From assembly GCF_001294535.1 (NCBI RefSeq), contig NZ_LGIC01000065.1:62001-126000 (forward strand): DNA of 64,000 bases, written 5' to 3'. The notes beneath the pieces were generated by a model. It had not been told where the DNA came from, did no database searches, and was given only the letters and a program-made list of their open reading frames with translations. Of the stretch, positions 1 through 9,925 are shown one piece after another. This DNA comes from Cypionkella psychrotolerans. GTDB taxonomy: Bacteria > Pseudomonadota > Alphaproteobacteria > Rhodobacterales > Rhodobacteraceae. Both the position numbers and the translations under genes were made by a program. Within the stretch, counting starts at the first letter, position 1; each line of letters opens with the position of its first letter.

Positions 1-226
1 GGGCGAAGACGTTGTAGAGATCGCGCTCAGCATCCGGCGTATGAGCAGATGTATAGCTGGTATGGGCGGCTTCAAGGGCCGCGTCGGTCGCTGTGAAATC
101 CCGCGCGAGGACGAGCCTGCGCAGCGCGTCAAAGCTGATCGGAGGTGCTGGGGGCTGACGGAGCAGTATCAGCGCTGGCGCCGAGAGCAGCAGCAAAGCG
201 GCCAGTGCTATCAGGCGCTTACGCAT
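1..226 (-). CDS. Exported protein of unknown function, 3' part outside the window (partial)
   Basis: The reading frame opens at ATG 226 and is still open at base 1, so only the first 75 residues are visible. They start with a positively charged MRKR followed by a long Leu/Ala hydrophobic stretch (residues 5-22), which reads as a signal peptide or N-terminal anchor. The following segment (LVLARDFTATDAALEAAH) has the look of the start of a DUF4034-like helical domain, but this is a weak impression. The start overlaps the stop of the small upstream ORF by 8 bases (ATGCGTAA), suggesting translational coupling. Function unknown. Confidence 0.55.
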   Translation of the reverse strand, partial: MRKRLIALAALLLLSAPALILLRQPPAPPISFDALRRLVLARDFTATDAALEAAHTSYTSAHTPDAERDLYNVFA

Positions 227-389
227 CGCGTTGCGTGGCCATGAATTGCTGCGGCGCGGGCGCACAATGGGGGCGAACAGGTTGCAGCGGGCTGGGCGTG
301 ATCGCGGTGCCTTCGGCGCAGAGCACGGGTTCGGGTTGGGGGAGCGTATGGCCGGGCAGGGGCGGCGGCAGAAACACTAAGCGCAACAT
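219..389 (-). CDS. Small hypothetical protein, 56 aa
   Basis: A 57-codon frame runs from ATG 389 to TAA 219. An AGGTGG stretch sits about 5 bases upstream as a plausible ribosome binding site, and an in-frame stop lies just before it, so the start is well bounded. The product is proline-rich with two cysteines and no recognisable domain. Its last codons overlap the start of the exported-protein gene (ATGCGTAA), an arrangement typical of coupled genes. I do not recognise the product; it could be a leader peptide for the downstream gene rather than a functional protein. Confidence 0.4.
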   Translation of the reverse strand: MLRLVFLPPPLPGHTLPQPEPVLCAEGTAITPSPLQPVRPHCAPAPQQFMATQRDA

Positions 390-431
390 GGGGCCACCTC
401 ACCGGGGATTTCCGTGCAGGTTGTCAGGCTA

Positions 432-803
432 TTACGGCAGGTCTTTGGCGGCTTCGCGGCGTTTGTGGGCGCGGTAAAGGATGGGGGCCATCAGGTGATC
501 GTAGAATGCGCAGGTCAGCGGATGGATCAGCGGTAGTGCGGTGATGCGCGCTATTAGTCGCCAGCATGGCAGTTGCGCCCAGAGGATTTGGAAGGCCGGG
601 ATACCGGAGAGCAGTTGGCCTTGGTGCAGCACATGCAGGCGTTTTGCTGCGGCCTCGGGGGTGACGCCCCAAGCGCTTGCTTGGGTCAGGTCGTCGAAGC
701 GTAGCGGCAGATCCTCGGCGAGGGCGACCTTGCGGTGGTGACCGATTTCAAACCGGCAAACCGGGCAGGTTTCGTTGTAGAGGACTCGGGTTTCATCGGT
801 CAT
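432..803 (-). CDS. Thiol-disulfide oxidoreductase DCC family protein (DUF393)
   Basis: This 123-residue protein carries a CPVC motif at residues 13-16 inside the sequence YNETCPVCRFEI, which fits the N-terminal thioredoxin-like redox motif of the DCC/DUF393 family. The length is usual for that family, and the C-terminal half (ALPLIHPLTCAFYDHLMAPI) carries the hydrophobic helices typical of it. Members are predicted thiol oxidoreductases, but substrates are not established. It is the fourth gene of a minus-strand group behind the folate cyclo-ligase, with a 48-base gap. No strong ribosome binding site is visible before ATG 803. Confidence 0.85.
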   Translation of the reverse strand: MTDETRVLYNETCPVCRFEIGHHRKVALAEDLPLRFDDLTQASAWGVTPEAAAKRLHVLHQGQLLSGIPAFQILWAQLPCWRLIARITALPLIHPLTCAFYDHLMAPILYRAHKRREAAKDLP

Positions 804-851
804 GGCGTGAGTATAGTGGATTATGCGTTGATGGAGGTGTGGCGTTGCGTC

Positions 852-1517
852 TCAGGCGTGAAGCGGCTGCGGGCCGGATTCTGTCAGGATATAATCCATA
901 GGGATATCATGAGGTTGTGGAAAGATAGTTGGCAGGTGGGCGGCATCTAACCCGATGCCGATGGCGATGGGTGAGGGAGTGAGCGTGGCAAGGGTGCGGT
1001 CAAAATAGCCGCCACCATAGCCTAAGCGAAAGCCGGCGTTGTCCCAGCCGACGAGGGGAGAGAGGGTGATATGGGGGATGATCTCGGGCCCCGTCGCGGG
1101 GGTGGGGATGTTCCAGAAACCGCGCTCCATCGGGGTTTGCGGCGTCCAGGCGCGAAAGGCGAGCGGAGCTTTCGGGGTGAGGATCAGCGGCAGGGCGGCG
1201 GTGGCACCGCGGGCCGCGAGGCTGGCAAGCCAGAAGCGCAGGTCAAGTTCGGCTTTGATCGGCCACCAAGCCGAGATGATCAGGCGACTCAGGCTGGGAA
1301 AGCGCTGGGCGAGCAGGCGGTCGAGATGGGTGGCGATGGATTGGGCTGCGGCCTGGCGCGTGGCGACGGAGAGGGCGGCGCGCTCGGCAAGCAGGCGGGT
1401 GCGTTCGGCTTTGCGCCAGCGGGCAACATCGGTGGCTTGTTGCGGGTCGATATGATTGGGGTCGATTTCCTGCGCAAGGCAGGCGGGGGAGGCGTAGGGG
1501 CGGGGGGCTTGGGTCAT
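852..1517 (-). CDS. 5-formyltetrahydrofolate cyclo-ligase
   Basis: This enzyme converts 5-formyl-THF to 5,10-methenyl-THF using ATP in one-carbon metabolism. The diagnostic C-terminal motif GYGGGYFDRTLA is present around residues 166-177, and the N-terminal region has the basic RWRKAERTRLLAERAAL helix of the family. At 221 aa it is slightly longer than the usual 180-200, because of an N-terminal extension of about 30 residues. ATG 1517 overlaps the stop of the upstream nitronate monooxygenase by 4 bases (ATGA). In many proteobacteria this gene sits next to the 6S RNA gene; I see no such RNA here. Confidence 0.93.
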   Translation of the reverse strand: MTQAPRPYASPACLAQEIDPNHIDPQQATDVARWRKAERTRLLAERAALSVATRQAAAQSIATHLDRLLAQRFPSLSRLIISAWWPIKAELDLRFWLASLAARGATAALPLILTPKAPLAFRAWTPQTPMERGFWNIPTPATGPEIIPHITLSPLVGWDNAGFRLGYGGGYFDRTLATLTPSPIAIGIGLDAAHLPTIFPQPHDIPMDYILTESGPQPLHA

Positions 1518-2539
1518 GGCGATGTGAGCCGGGCGAGGGCCGTTTGGGCTTCGCTGAGGATGGTAGCGATGCGCGCGGCGGCGGTGGGCAGGGTGGTGAT
1601 CAGCGCGGCACTTTGGCCGGCGTAATTGGGCATGGCTTCAAGATCGCCCGTGGTGATGCGCAGGGGGCTGTCGGTGCTGTAGCGCAGCAGGGGGCGGCCA
1701 TCCTCATGGGCGATGATCTCGTGCGGGAGGGTGTCGGGGTGGTGGCCAGTCAGAGTGTGGCCGATGGCGTCGGTGACGGAATTGCGGATGACGCGCACCG
1801 GCGAGTTCGCCGGCCAATTCAGCGCGAAGACGTCGGTGTAGACGGTATCCTCGGCTGAGGCGGCCAGCACGCGGGCCTTGTGGTCGTCATGCGCGAAAGA
1901 TTCTTCGGTGGCGAGGAAGGCGGTGCCGCAGTGGATGGCTTGGGCGCCCAGGGCGCGGGCGGCGATCAGCGAGGCTCCGGTGGCGAAACCACCTGAGGCG
2001 ACGATGGGCAGGTTGCTGGCACGGGCGACTTGCTCGACAAGGATCAGGGCGGCGGCGGTGCCGTGGACATGGCCGCCCGCCTCGACGCCCTGCACGATCA
2101 GGACGTCGGCTCCGGCGGCTTCGGCCTCTAGCGCGGCTTGCAGCGAGCCTACTTGGTGCAGCACAAGGCAACCTGCGGCTTTGGCGCGCTGGATGGCTTC
2201 GGGGACCGGGTGCCAGAAAAAGCACATCGCGGGGACTTTTTTGGCGAAACAGGCGTTGAGTTCGGCGTCGAGCAAAGCGGGGTCGGTGGCGGCGGGGATC
2301 AGGTTGACGGCGAAGGGTTTTGTGGTGCGGGCGCGGACGGCGTCGATTTCCTGTGCAATGAGGTCGGGGGATTCGCGGACCATACCGAGGATACCGTAGC
2401 CGCCCGCATTTGCCACGGCGGCGACAAGTTCTGATCGTGCAACGCCACCCATGCCGGCAAGCAGGATCGGGTTGTCGCAGCCGAGCAGGTCGCAGACGGG
2501 GGTGCGCAGGTTTTGATGCGCGGGCTGGGAGTTAGGCAT
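1514..2539 (-). CDS. Nitronate monooxygenase family FMN-dependent oxidoreductase
   Basis: The protein (341 aa) belongs to the 2-nitropropane dioxygenase/nitronate monooxygenase family, TIM-barrel flavoenzymes that oxidise alkyl nitronates such as propionate-3-nitronate. Visible family features are the N-terminal PILLAGMGGVARSELVAAV, the GVEAGGHVHG segment (residues about 150-160) expected to bind FMN and to carry the catalytic His, and the glycine-rich IVASGGFATG loop. It is the second gene of a minus-strand group: its start overlaps the DUF488 gene by 8 bases and its stop overlaps the cyclo-ligase start by 4. Substrate is not deducible from sequence. Confidence 0.9.
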   Translation of the reverse strand: MPNSQPAHQNLRTPVCDLLGCDNPILLAGMGGVARSELVAAVANAGGYGILGMVRESPDLIAQEIDAVRARTTKPFAVNLIPAATDPALLDAELNACFAKKVPAMCFFWHPVPEAIQRAKAAGCLVLHQVGSLQAALEAEAAGADVLIVQGVEAGGHVHGTAAALILVEQVARASNLPIVASGGFATGASLIAARALGAQAIHCGTAFLATEESFAHDDHKARVLAASAEDTVYTDVFALNWPANSPVRVIRNSVTDAIGHTLTGHHPDTLPHEIIAHEDGRPLLRYSTDSPLRITTGDLEAMPNYAGQSAALITTLPTAAARIATILSEAQTALARLTSP

Positions 2540-2951
2540 GATGAGTCTCGTGCGTTAGGGTTTCGAGCAGCACATCGCGCAGGATCAGCGCGTGGCTGTG
2601 ATCGGTATCGCGGGCGGCGTAGATCAGGGTGACGGGACCTTTGCGGCACCACTCCAGCGCTTCGGCCAAGGCTGCGGGCGTGGCGGTCAGTTCGGCACGG
2701 TAGCGGTTGGTGAATTCAGCCCATTTGGCGGGATCGTGGCAGAACCATTCCCGCAGATGCGGGCTGGGGGTGGCGGATTTGAGCCATGCATCCAGCTTCA
2801 AATCGGATTTGGCGATGCCGCGTGGCCAGAGGCGGTCGACCAGCAGGCGGGCTCCGAGGGTGGAGGCGCCAGCGCGGATGTCATGGGCGCGGCAGAGCTG
2901 GATTTTGGGCGGCTGGATATGGGGGGCGGAGTTGGGCGGCATCGCGGTCAC
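2532..2951 (-). CDS. DUF488 (YeaO-like) family protein
   Basis: This 139-residue protein matches the DUF488/YeaO family: it contains the block VDRLWPRGIAK (residues about 38-48), then DAWLKSATPS, a REWFCHDPAKWAEFTNRY helix, and the C-terminal TLIYAARDTDHSHALIL strand-helix. Length is normal for the family. No biochemical role is established for it. It is the first gene of the minus-strand group and overlaps the following nitronate monooxygenase start by 8 bases, so the two are probably co-transcribed. Confidence 0.9.
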   Translation of the reverse strand: MTAMPPNSAPHIQPPKIQLCRAHDIRAGASTLGARLLVDRLWPRGIAKSDLKLDAWLKSATPSPHLREWFCHDPAKWAEFTNRYRAELTATPAALAEALEWCRKGPVTLIYAARDTDHSHALILRDVLLETLTHETHHA

Positions 2952-3123
2952 TCTATGACAGGGCTTACGCTAGGCGCGCTGGGTGGGGAATGTAAATGCC
3001 GCGTTATCGACGCGGTTTCGTGAAATCCGACATTGGTTTTCGGGGGAGGGTCGGGGCCGGACGCGCTGCACTGCGGCGGAGGCTACGTCTTGCAGCGGTG
3101 ATCTGGCGCTTGTAGGAAGCGAT

Positions 3124-4470
3124 ATGATCAAAAGAATGTCCTACATCTCACATGCCCGCGCGACGTTGGCTTTGGGGCTGCCGCTAGTAGGCTCGCATCT
3201 GGCGCAGATGGCGCTGCATGTCACCGATACCGTGCTTTTGGGCTGGTATGGGGTGAATGAACTGGCTGCTGTTGTGCTGGCGACTTCGACGTTTTTCGTG
3301 ATTTTCATCTTGGGTGCGGGGTTTGCGCAGGCGGTTTTGCCGATGGTTGCAACGGCTGTCGGGCGCGGCGATGAGGCGCAGGTGCGGCGGGATACAAGGA
3401 TGGGAATGTGGCTGTCGATTGGCTTTGGCGTGCTGACTTACCCGATTTTCTGGTGGTCTGAGGCATTGCTGCTGGGTTTGGGGCAGCGGCCTGAGGTTTC
3501 GATTTTGGGGCAGGATTTTCTGCGCATCGCGGGGCTCGGGATGATCCCGGCGCTGTTGGTAATGGTGTTGAAGAATTACCTCGCGGCGTTAGAGCGGACG
3601 CAGGTGGTGCTGTGGGTGACGCTGGCGGCGGTGGGGGTGAACCTTGTGCTGGCCTATGCGCTGATCTTTGGCCATTGGGGTGCGCAGGAATTGGGCGTGC
3701 GCGGGGCGGCGATTGCTTCGGTGCTGGTGCAGTCTTTGACGGCTCTGGCTCTGGCGATTTATGCCGGATGGCTGCCAGAGCTGCGGCACTTCCGGCTGTT
3801 TCAGCGGTTTTGGCGGCCGGATTGGCAGGCTTTGCATCAGGTGTTTCGGTTGGGCTGGCCGATTGGCATTACGTCACTCGCCGAGAGTGGATTGTTTCAG
3901 GCGACAGCCCTGATGATGGGCTGGATTGGCACCGTTGAACTGGCGGCGCATGGCATCACCATGGAGGTCGCCGCTTTGTCGTTTATGGTGCATTTGGGGT
4001 TGTCGAATGCCGCGACGGTGCGGGCCGGGCGGGCGGATGGCGCGGGCGACCGGCAAGGCTTGCGCGACGCGGCCAAGGTGGCGATTGCGTTGTCGGTTGG
4101 CTTTGGTGCGGTGATGGTTGTGCTGTTTCTCAGCTTTCCAGTGGCGATTATTTCGCTGTTTCTGGACGAGTCTAAGCCGCAAAGCGCTGAAATCATTGCC
4201 TTTGGTGTCACGCTATTGGCTATGGCGGCGCTGTTTCAGATGGCGGATGCGATGCAGGTGATGGCGCTGGGCTTGCTGCGGGCGATCAAGGACACAAGGG
4301 TGCCGATGATTGCGGCGGCGGTCAGCTATTGGGGGATCGGGATTCCCTGCGGCTATTTCCTCGCGTTCCATGCCGGGATGGGCGGGATTGGGCTGTGGGC
4401 GGGCTTGGTGATTGGCCTGGTGTTTGCCGCCGTCACGATGATGTGGCGGTTCTGGCATCGGGTGCGCTGA
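3124..4470 (+). CDS. MATE family multidrug efflux transporter
   Basis: A 448-residue inner-membrane protein with twelve predicted hydrophobic segments in two similar halves, the hallmark of MATE (NorM-type) exporters that use Na+ or H+ gradients to expel cationic drugs. Family features include LPLVGSHLAQMALHVTDTVL near the N-terminus and GWPIGITSLAESGLF at the start of the second half. The open frame extends further upstream to 2983, but ATG 3124 is preceded by TAGGAAG, and residues from there on align with MATE proteins, so the longer start is rejected. It is monocistronic and convergent with the small hypothetical gene that follows. Confidence 0.93.
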   Translation: MIKRMSYISHARATLALGLPLVGSHLAQMALHVTDTVLLGWYGVNELAAVVLATSTFFVIFILGAGFAQAVLPMVATAVGRGDEAQVRRDTRMGMWLSIGFGVLTYPIFWWSEALLLGLGQRPEVSILGQDFLRIAGLGMIPALLVMVLKNYLAALERTQVVLWVTLAAVGVNLVLAYALIFGHWGAQELGVRGAAIASVLVQSLTALALAIYAGWLPELRHFRLFQRFWRPDWQALHQVFRLGWPIGITSLAESGLFQATALMMGWIGTVELAAHGITMEVAALSFMVHLGLSNAATVRAGRADGAGDRQGLRDAAKVAIALSVGFGAVMVVLFLSFPVAIISLFLDESKPQSAEIIAFGVTLLAMAALFQMADAMQVMALGLLRAIKDTRVPMIAAAVSYWGIGIPCGYFLAFHAGMGGIGLWAGLVIGLVFAAVTMMWRFWHRVR

Positions 4471-4473
4471 GGG

Positions 4474-4887
4474 CTATTCCGCTGCTTCGCCTTTCATCAA
4501 ACGCTCGGCCTTTTTGCGCACCAGCACTGAACGCAGGTCGTGCATCGCCAGCAGCAGCAGGTCGGTGACTTCCTCTAGCTGCGTGTCCGAGGCTTTGGAT
4601 TGCACCCATTGGGTGGTGAGGTTCATGTGGTCGACGGCGCGCAGGATGTCATCGACATCGCGCGCGGCCAGCATGGCTTGGCGCTTGGCAACCCACTGGC
4701 TAATCATCGTAACTTCGTCAGGCGTCAGCTTATGATCGCCATGCGGCTTGATGTTGCCGTTCTTGACGTTGACCAGTGCGATTTCTTCCATGTCGATGCG
4801 GCGCTGGCGGTTCTCGGTATCCACCCGGAACACGGCAGCGCCGTTATCACGGATGCGGAAGTAGAACTCGGGCAGATCGGCGGACAT
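4474..4887 (-). CDS. Conserved hypothetical protein
   Basis: A 137-residue soluble protein with no signal peptide and no domain I recognise. The first 50 residues look like a beta-rich unit (FYFRIRDNGAAVFRVD), the rest like helices with a basic C-terminus. ATG 4887 directly follows the stop of the glyoxalase-fold gene, with zero intergenic bases, so it is the last gene of the aspC operon. I believe similar small proteins occur in related Rhodobacteraceae, but that is memory, not something the sequence shows. Function unknown. Confidence 0.7.
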   Translation of the reverse strand: MSADLPEFYFRIRDNGAAVFRVDTENRQRRIDMEEIALVNVKNGNIKPHGDHKLTPDEVTMISQWVAKRQAMLAARDVDDILRAVDHMNLTTQWVQSKASDTQLEEVTDLLLLAMHDLRSVLVRKKAERLMKGEAAE

Positions 4888-5268
4888 TCAGGCGGCCTCG
4901 CCAGCATCAATGTTGTCAATCACCCGCAGCAGCGAGCCGTCTTCATCGACCAGCGCAAACATGCGCGGGGCATTGCCCGGTTTGAAGATGCCCGTCAGAC
5001 GCGGGATCGCCTTATGGTCGGTTGGCAGCCCGACTTGTTGCCATTCCGCGAGCAGGCTTGCCACGTCATCGACGCGGATACAGGCAGAGAACCAGCTGGA
5101 CCATTTATCGACCTCGGGGTGTGGGAAGAACTCCAGCACCAAGCCGCCGCGTTGCAGGATCATCCAGCCATCATCGCGGAAACGGGTGGCAAAACCGAGA
5201 CGGGTGTAAAACGCCTCGGTCGCTGCGAAATCGCGGCTTGGCAGATTGGCGGTGATCCGGTCGGCCAT
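4888..5268 (-). CDS. Glyoxalase/bleomycin-resistance (VOC) family protein
   Basis: The 126-residue product has the paired beta-alpha-beta-beta-beta modules of the vicinal oxygen chelate fold. It resembles the bleomycin-binding branch: ITANLPSRDFAATEAFYTRLGF opens the fold, and WSSWFSACIRVDDV marks the second module. Such proteins bind glycopeptide drugs rather than acting as enzymes, but true drug resistance is only an inference here. ATG 5268 follows an AAGGA box, so the longer frame starting at 5316, which would overlap aspC, is rejected. The gene lies 8 bases after aspC and directly before the hypothetical gene. Confidence 0.85.
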   Translation of the reverse strand: MADRITANLPSRDFAATEAFYTRLGFATRFRDDGWMILQRGGLVLEFFPHPEVDKWSSWFSACIRVDDVASLLAEWQQVGLPTDHKAIPRLTGIFKPGNAPRMFALVDEDGSLLRVIDNIDAGEAA

Positions 5269-5276
5269 GACATCCT

Positions 5277-7247
<1,971 letters not shown>

Positions 7248-7334
7248 TTTGCGCCAAAATCGTGGCGAGTTTACGATATGTTTTTGTTTTGTGACGATTC
7301 TATCCGCAGTTGCCATCGCTCGCGGAGTTAATAA

Positions 7335-7832
7335 ATGAGTTTACATGACCCCCTGCTGGACGGCTCGCAAAAGCTGTTGATGGCGGGCTATCTCGACAAT
7401 CTGGCGTTGTTGGAGCGGCTACATCGGCTGCTGTTGGACGTGATCAAGGATGAATTTGAACGAATGGCGGTGCTTGAGATCAACTCGGTTCAGGCGCTCT
7501 TGTTGTTCAACATCGGCGAGAATGAGGTGACCGCCGGAGAGTTGAAGTCGCGCGGTTATTATCAGGGCTCGAATGTGTCGTATAACCTGAAAAAGCTGGT
7601 GGAATTGGGCTATATGCACCATCAGCGCTCGGAAGTTGACCGCCGTTCGGTACGGGTGCGACTTAGTGAAAAGGGCCGCCGGGTGCGTGGGATGCTCACC
7701 GATTTGTTCCAGCGCCATGCCGAAGGGCTGGCGAAGCGGGGGCTGGTCGATGCCAATAACATGGAAAATATGAACCAATCGCTGAAGCGGATAGAGCGGT
7801 ATTGGACCGAGCAAATCCGGTATATTTACTAA
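7335..7832 (+). CDS. ldtR: MarR-family winged-helix regulator, LdtR type
   Basis: A 165-residue MarR protein with the winged helix between about residues 45 and 115 (VQALLLFNIGENEVTAGELK, GSNVSYNLKKLVELGYMHHQ, DRRSVRVRLSEKGR). The sequence fits the LdtR group of alphaproteobacteria, which in Liberibacter and Sinorhizobium controls an L,D-transpeptidase and osmotic or cell-envelope stress genes; that role here is transferred by family. It has its own 87-base AT-rich leader and is convergent with the capsule gene kpsC, sharing a hairpin that covers both stop codons. Confidence 0.85.
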   Translation: MSLHDPLLDGSQKLLMAGYLDNLALLERLHRLLLDVIKDEFERMAVLEINSVQALLLFNIGENEVTAGELKSRGYYQGSNVSYNLKKLVELGYMHHQRSEVDRRSVRVRLSEKGRRVRGMLTDLFQRHAEGLAKRGLVDANNMENMNQSLKRIERYWTEQIRYIY

Positions 7833-7856
7833 CCAGCAGGCCAGAAGGCCTTGGTT
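7831..7856. terminator. Hairpin over the two convergent stop codons of ldtR and kpsC
   Basis: The sequence folds as AACCA-gc-AGGCC / GGCCT-TGGTT with an AGAA loop, a 10-bp stem with a 2-base bulge. It covers the stop codons of both convergent genes. T-runs are short, so it is a weak bidirectional terminator candidate by shape and position only. Confidence 0.5.
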
Positions 7857-9918
7857 AACGCCAGAACCGGGAATAGGTGGCAAACCGCCCCTGTAGCTTT
7901 GCCAGAAGGCGAAGTCCCAGCCCGGTTGGGGTATCGGTGCCTGTGGCCAAGCGGTGGATCACCACTTCGGGCGGGCAGGGTTTGCGGCTGACCGGATCGT
8001 AATAGCGCGGATAGGCGATCAGGGCGGCATGGGCGAGGGCCAAAAGGCTGGGGCGGGGCAGCGGATGGCCGTCTTTGGCTTGTTTGCGCCGCAGAGGAAC
8101 CGGGCCGAGATCTTGGGTCAGGCCCCATCCGGCGTAGAACGGTGCGCCGAGGCAAGTAACACGCTTGCCGCGCAGCAGGGCCTCAAATCCAAGGAGCGAG
8201 GTCATGGTGACGACGGTGTCACAGGCCTCGATCAGGTGAATCGGGTCGGCGTGGTGGGCGATAATGTCGGCTAGGCCGCGCAAGGTTTGGTCGGGAATAG
8301 CGCCGGGGCGCAGGCCCGCTTCGACATCGGGGTGGGGTTTGTAGATGATTGTCGCGTTGGGATGCGCTGAACGGGCGGCTTGCAGTAGGGCAAGATTGGT
8401 GCGGATATCGCCCGCGCCAAGGCGGATCGAGGCGTCATCTTCGACCTGACCGGGGACAAGCACGCGCGGGCCATCGGGCAGATCGGGCAGGTTGCCGGAG
8501 AGGTTGTATTTTGATAGGCGCGCGGTGATCAGATCGGCGATGAGTTTCTCGGCGCGGCGGGCGGCATCTGGGGGCAGCGGGGTTTGGATCAGCTGTTCAA
8601 GGCGGCTTTCGCGGGTGGGATCGTAGTAAATGCCGAGATCGTCGGTGACGAGGGACAGCGGCGGCACGAGTTCGGCACCCAGGCCCCGCGAGCGTACAAA
8701 GCCATCTTCGACGCGGCGGTTGGTCAAGGCTTCGGGCAGATCTGCGGGTTCTTTGCCTGCCCAGACCAATAGGCCCCGGCCCGTCGCGCGGGCATTGGCG
8801 ATGGCTTTCGCGGGATTATCCTGGAAAACCATCGACTTTTCGCGACCGAATACGGCTTGCAACCGAGCGCGTTTCCACACGCGCATCCCAAGGGCGACAT
8901 GACCGAAACGGTCTTCGCGGTGGGCGCGGGCTTCGGCCTCGAGTTGATCGACAGCCTCTTCAAAGCTACACAACCGGTTCCGGCAGGGATCGACCCATGT
9001 GGGGGCAAGGATCATCGCGGCGGCGAAAAGCTGGGTTTTGGTCAGGCTGCGTCTGCGGCGATCCAGCGGAAAAGCGTCGGCGGTCAGGCCCCATCCGGTG
9101 TAGAACGGCTGGCCAAAGACGCTGGGGCGGTGGCCTGCGAGGATCGCCTCAAACCCCAGTTGCGATGATACGGTGTAGACCGCGATAGCGCCCTCCAGCA
9201 GGGCCCAAGGCGAGACGGGGGTGGCCAGCAGGCGGATGCGGTCGGTTTGATCGGCAGCGGTGAAATGGCCGCGACGCAGCCCGAGTTGCGTCTCGGGATG
9301 GGTCTTGATCACGATGCGGGCATTGGGGTGTTCGCTTTGCGCGGTGGCCAGCATCTCGGCAAAGCGGGTGGCATTGGCCCCGGAATGGCGGATCGAGGCA
9401 TCGCCTGCGGTTTGATCCACCACCAGCACATAACCGGGAGCGGGCAAGGGGGCTTCTGAGAGGTGAAGATTGTATTTTGACAAGTCTAGGGCGCGGATTC
9501 TGGCAATGCCGTCCCTTGCGCGGGTCAAAAGGTTCGAATCGTCTAAGGGCTGTTTTGCGAGGATCGCCTCTAACGTGGATGGCGTGGCGCTGTCAAAATG
9601 CACGCCAAGGCCGTCGATCAGTAGGCCCAAGGGTGCGTCGCCCAAACGACCGGGGCGGATTGAACGCAGAAAAGCATCCTCGATGCGGACCAAGGGCAGG
9701 TTATAGCGGGCGGCAATTGCCTCACCGCGCCGCGCGTAAGGCGAACGGCCCCAGACCACCACGCCATCCTCGGGGCCGGGCAGGCCAAGGTGCAAGTCAT
9801 GCCCGGCGCGCGCGAGTATTCGGCGCAGGTGGGGTTGGCGTAGGAAGCCTGCGTTGAAATAGAAAAGCCGCCGGGGAATGATCCCGGCGGCTTGGGTATT
9901 TGGTCCGACTAAGGTCAA
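7855..9918 (-). CDS. kpsC: Capsule polysaccharide Kdo transferase KpsC (two-domain)
   Basis: The protein (about 687 aa) has two copies of the capsule-synthesis domain, roughly residues 5-310 and 340-650. Each copy repeats the same signposts: GLLIDGLGVHFDS then ARIVIKTHPE in the first, and SLVTDDLGIYYDP then TIIYKPHPD in the second. In group 2 capsule systems KpsC is a dual beta-Kdo transferase that extends the poly-Kdo linker on lysophosphatidylglycerol. The start is uncertain: TTG 9918 has a GAGG box and lies 8 bases after the upstream stop, whereas the open frame to 10023 would overlap the exporter gene. A terminator-like hairpin lies inside codons 9-19. Confidence 0.88.
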   Translation of the reverse strand: MTLVGPNTQAAGIIPRRLFYFNAGFLRQPHLRRILARAGHDLHLGLPGPEDGVVVWGRSPYARRGEAIAARYNLPLVRIEDAFLRSIRPGRLGDAPLGLLIDGLGVHFDSATPSTLEAILAKQPLDDSNLLTRARDGIARIRALDLSKYNLHLSEAPLPAPGYVLVVDQTAGDASIRHSGANATRFAEMLATAQSEHPNARIVIKTHPETQLGLRRGHFTAADQTDRIRLLATPVSPWALLEGAIAVYTVSSQLGFEAILAGHRPSVFGQPFYTGWGLTADAFPLDRRRRSLTKTQLFAAAMILAPTWVDPCRNRLCSFEEAVDQLEAEARAHREDRFGHVALGMRVWKRARLQAVFGREKSMVFQDNPAKAIANARATGRGLLVWAGKEPADLPEALTNRRVEDGFVRSRGLGAELVPPLSLVTDDLGIYYDPTRESRLEQLIQTPLPPDAARRAEKLIADLITARLSKYNLSGNLPDLPDGPRVLVPGQVEDDASIRLGAGDIRTNLALLQAARSAHPNATIIYKPHPDVEAGLRPGAIPDQTLRGLADIIAHHADPIHLIEACDTVVTMTSLLGFEALLRGKRVTCLGAPFYAGWGLTQDLGPVPLRRKQAKDGHPLPRPSLLALAHAALIAYPRYYDPVSRKPCPPEVVIHRLATGTDTPTGLGLRLLAKLQGRFATYSRFWR
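9863..9893 (-). terminator. Terminator-shaped hairpin inside the 5' end of kpsC
   Basis: On the minus strand an 11-bp GC-rich stem (AAGCCGCCGGG pairing with CCCGGCGGCTT, 7-base loop) is followed by a T-rich tract (TTCTATTTC). It begins about 25 bases past the kpsC start and codes for AAGIIPRRLF, which is read as protein. By shape it is an intrinsic terminator between the exporter gene and kpsC and could reduce kpsC expression. Confidence 0.65.
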
Positions 9919-9925
9919 GACCGCC

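Noticed and set aside
2983-3123. N-terminal extension of the MATE transporter
   Set aside because: The extra 47 residues are not transporter-like, and ATG 3124 has a ribosome binding site.
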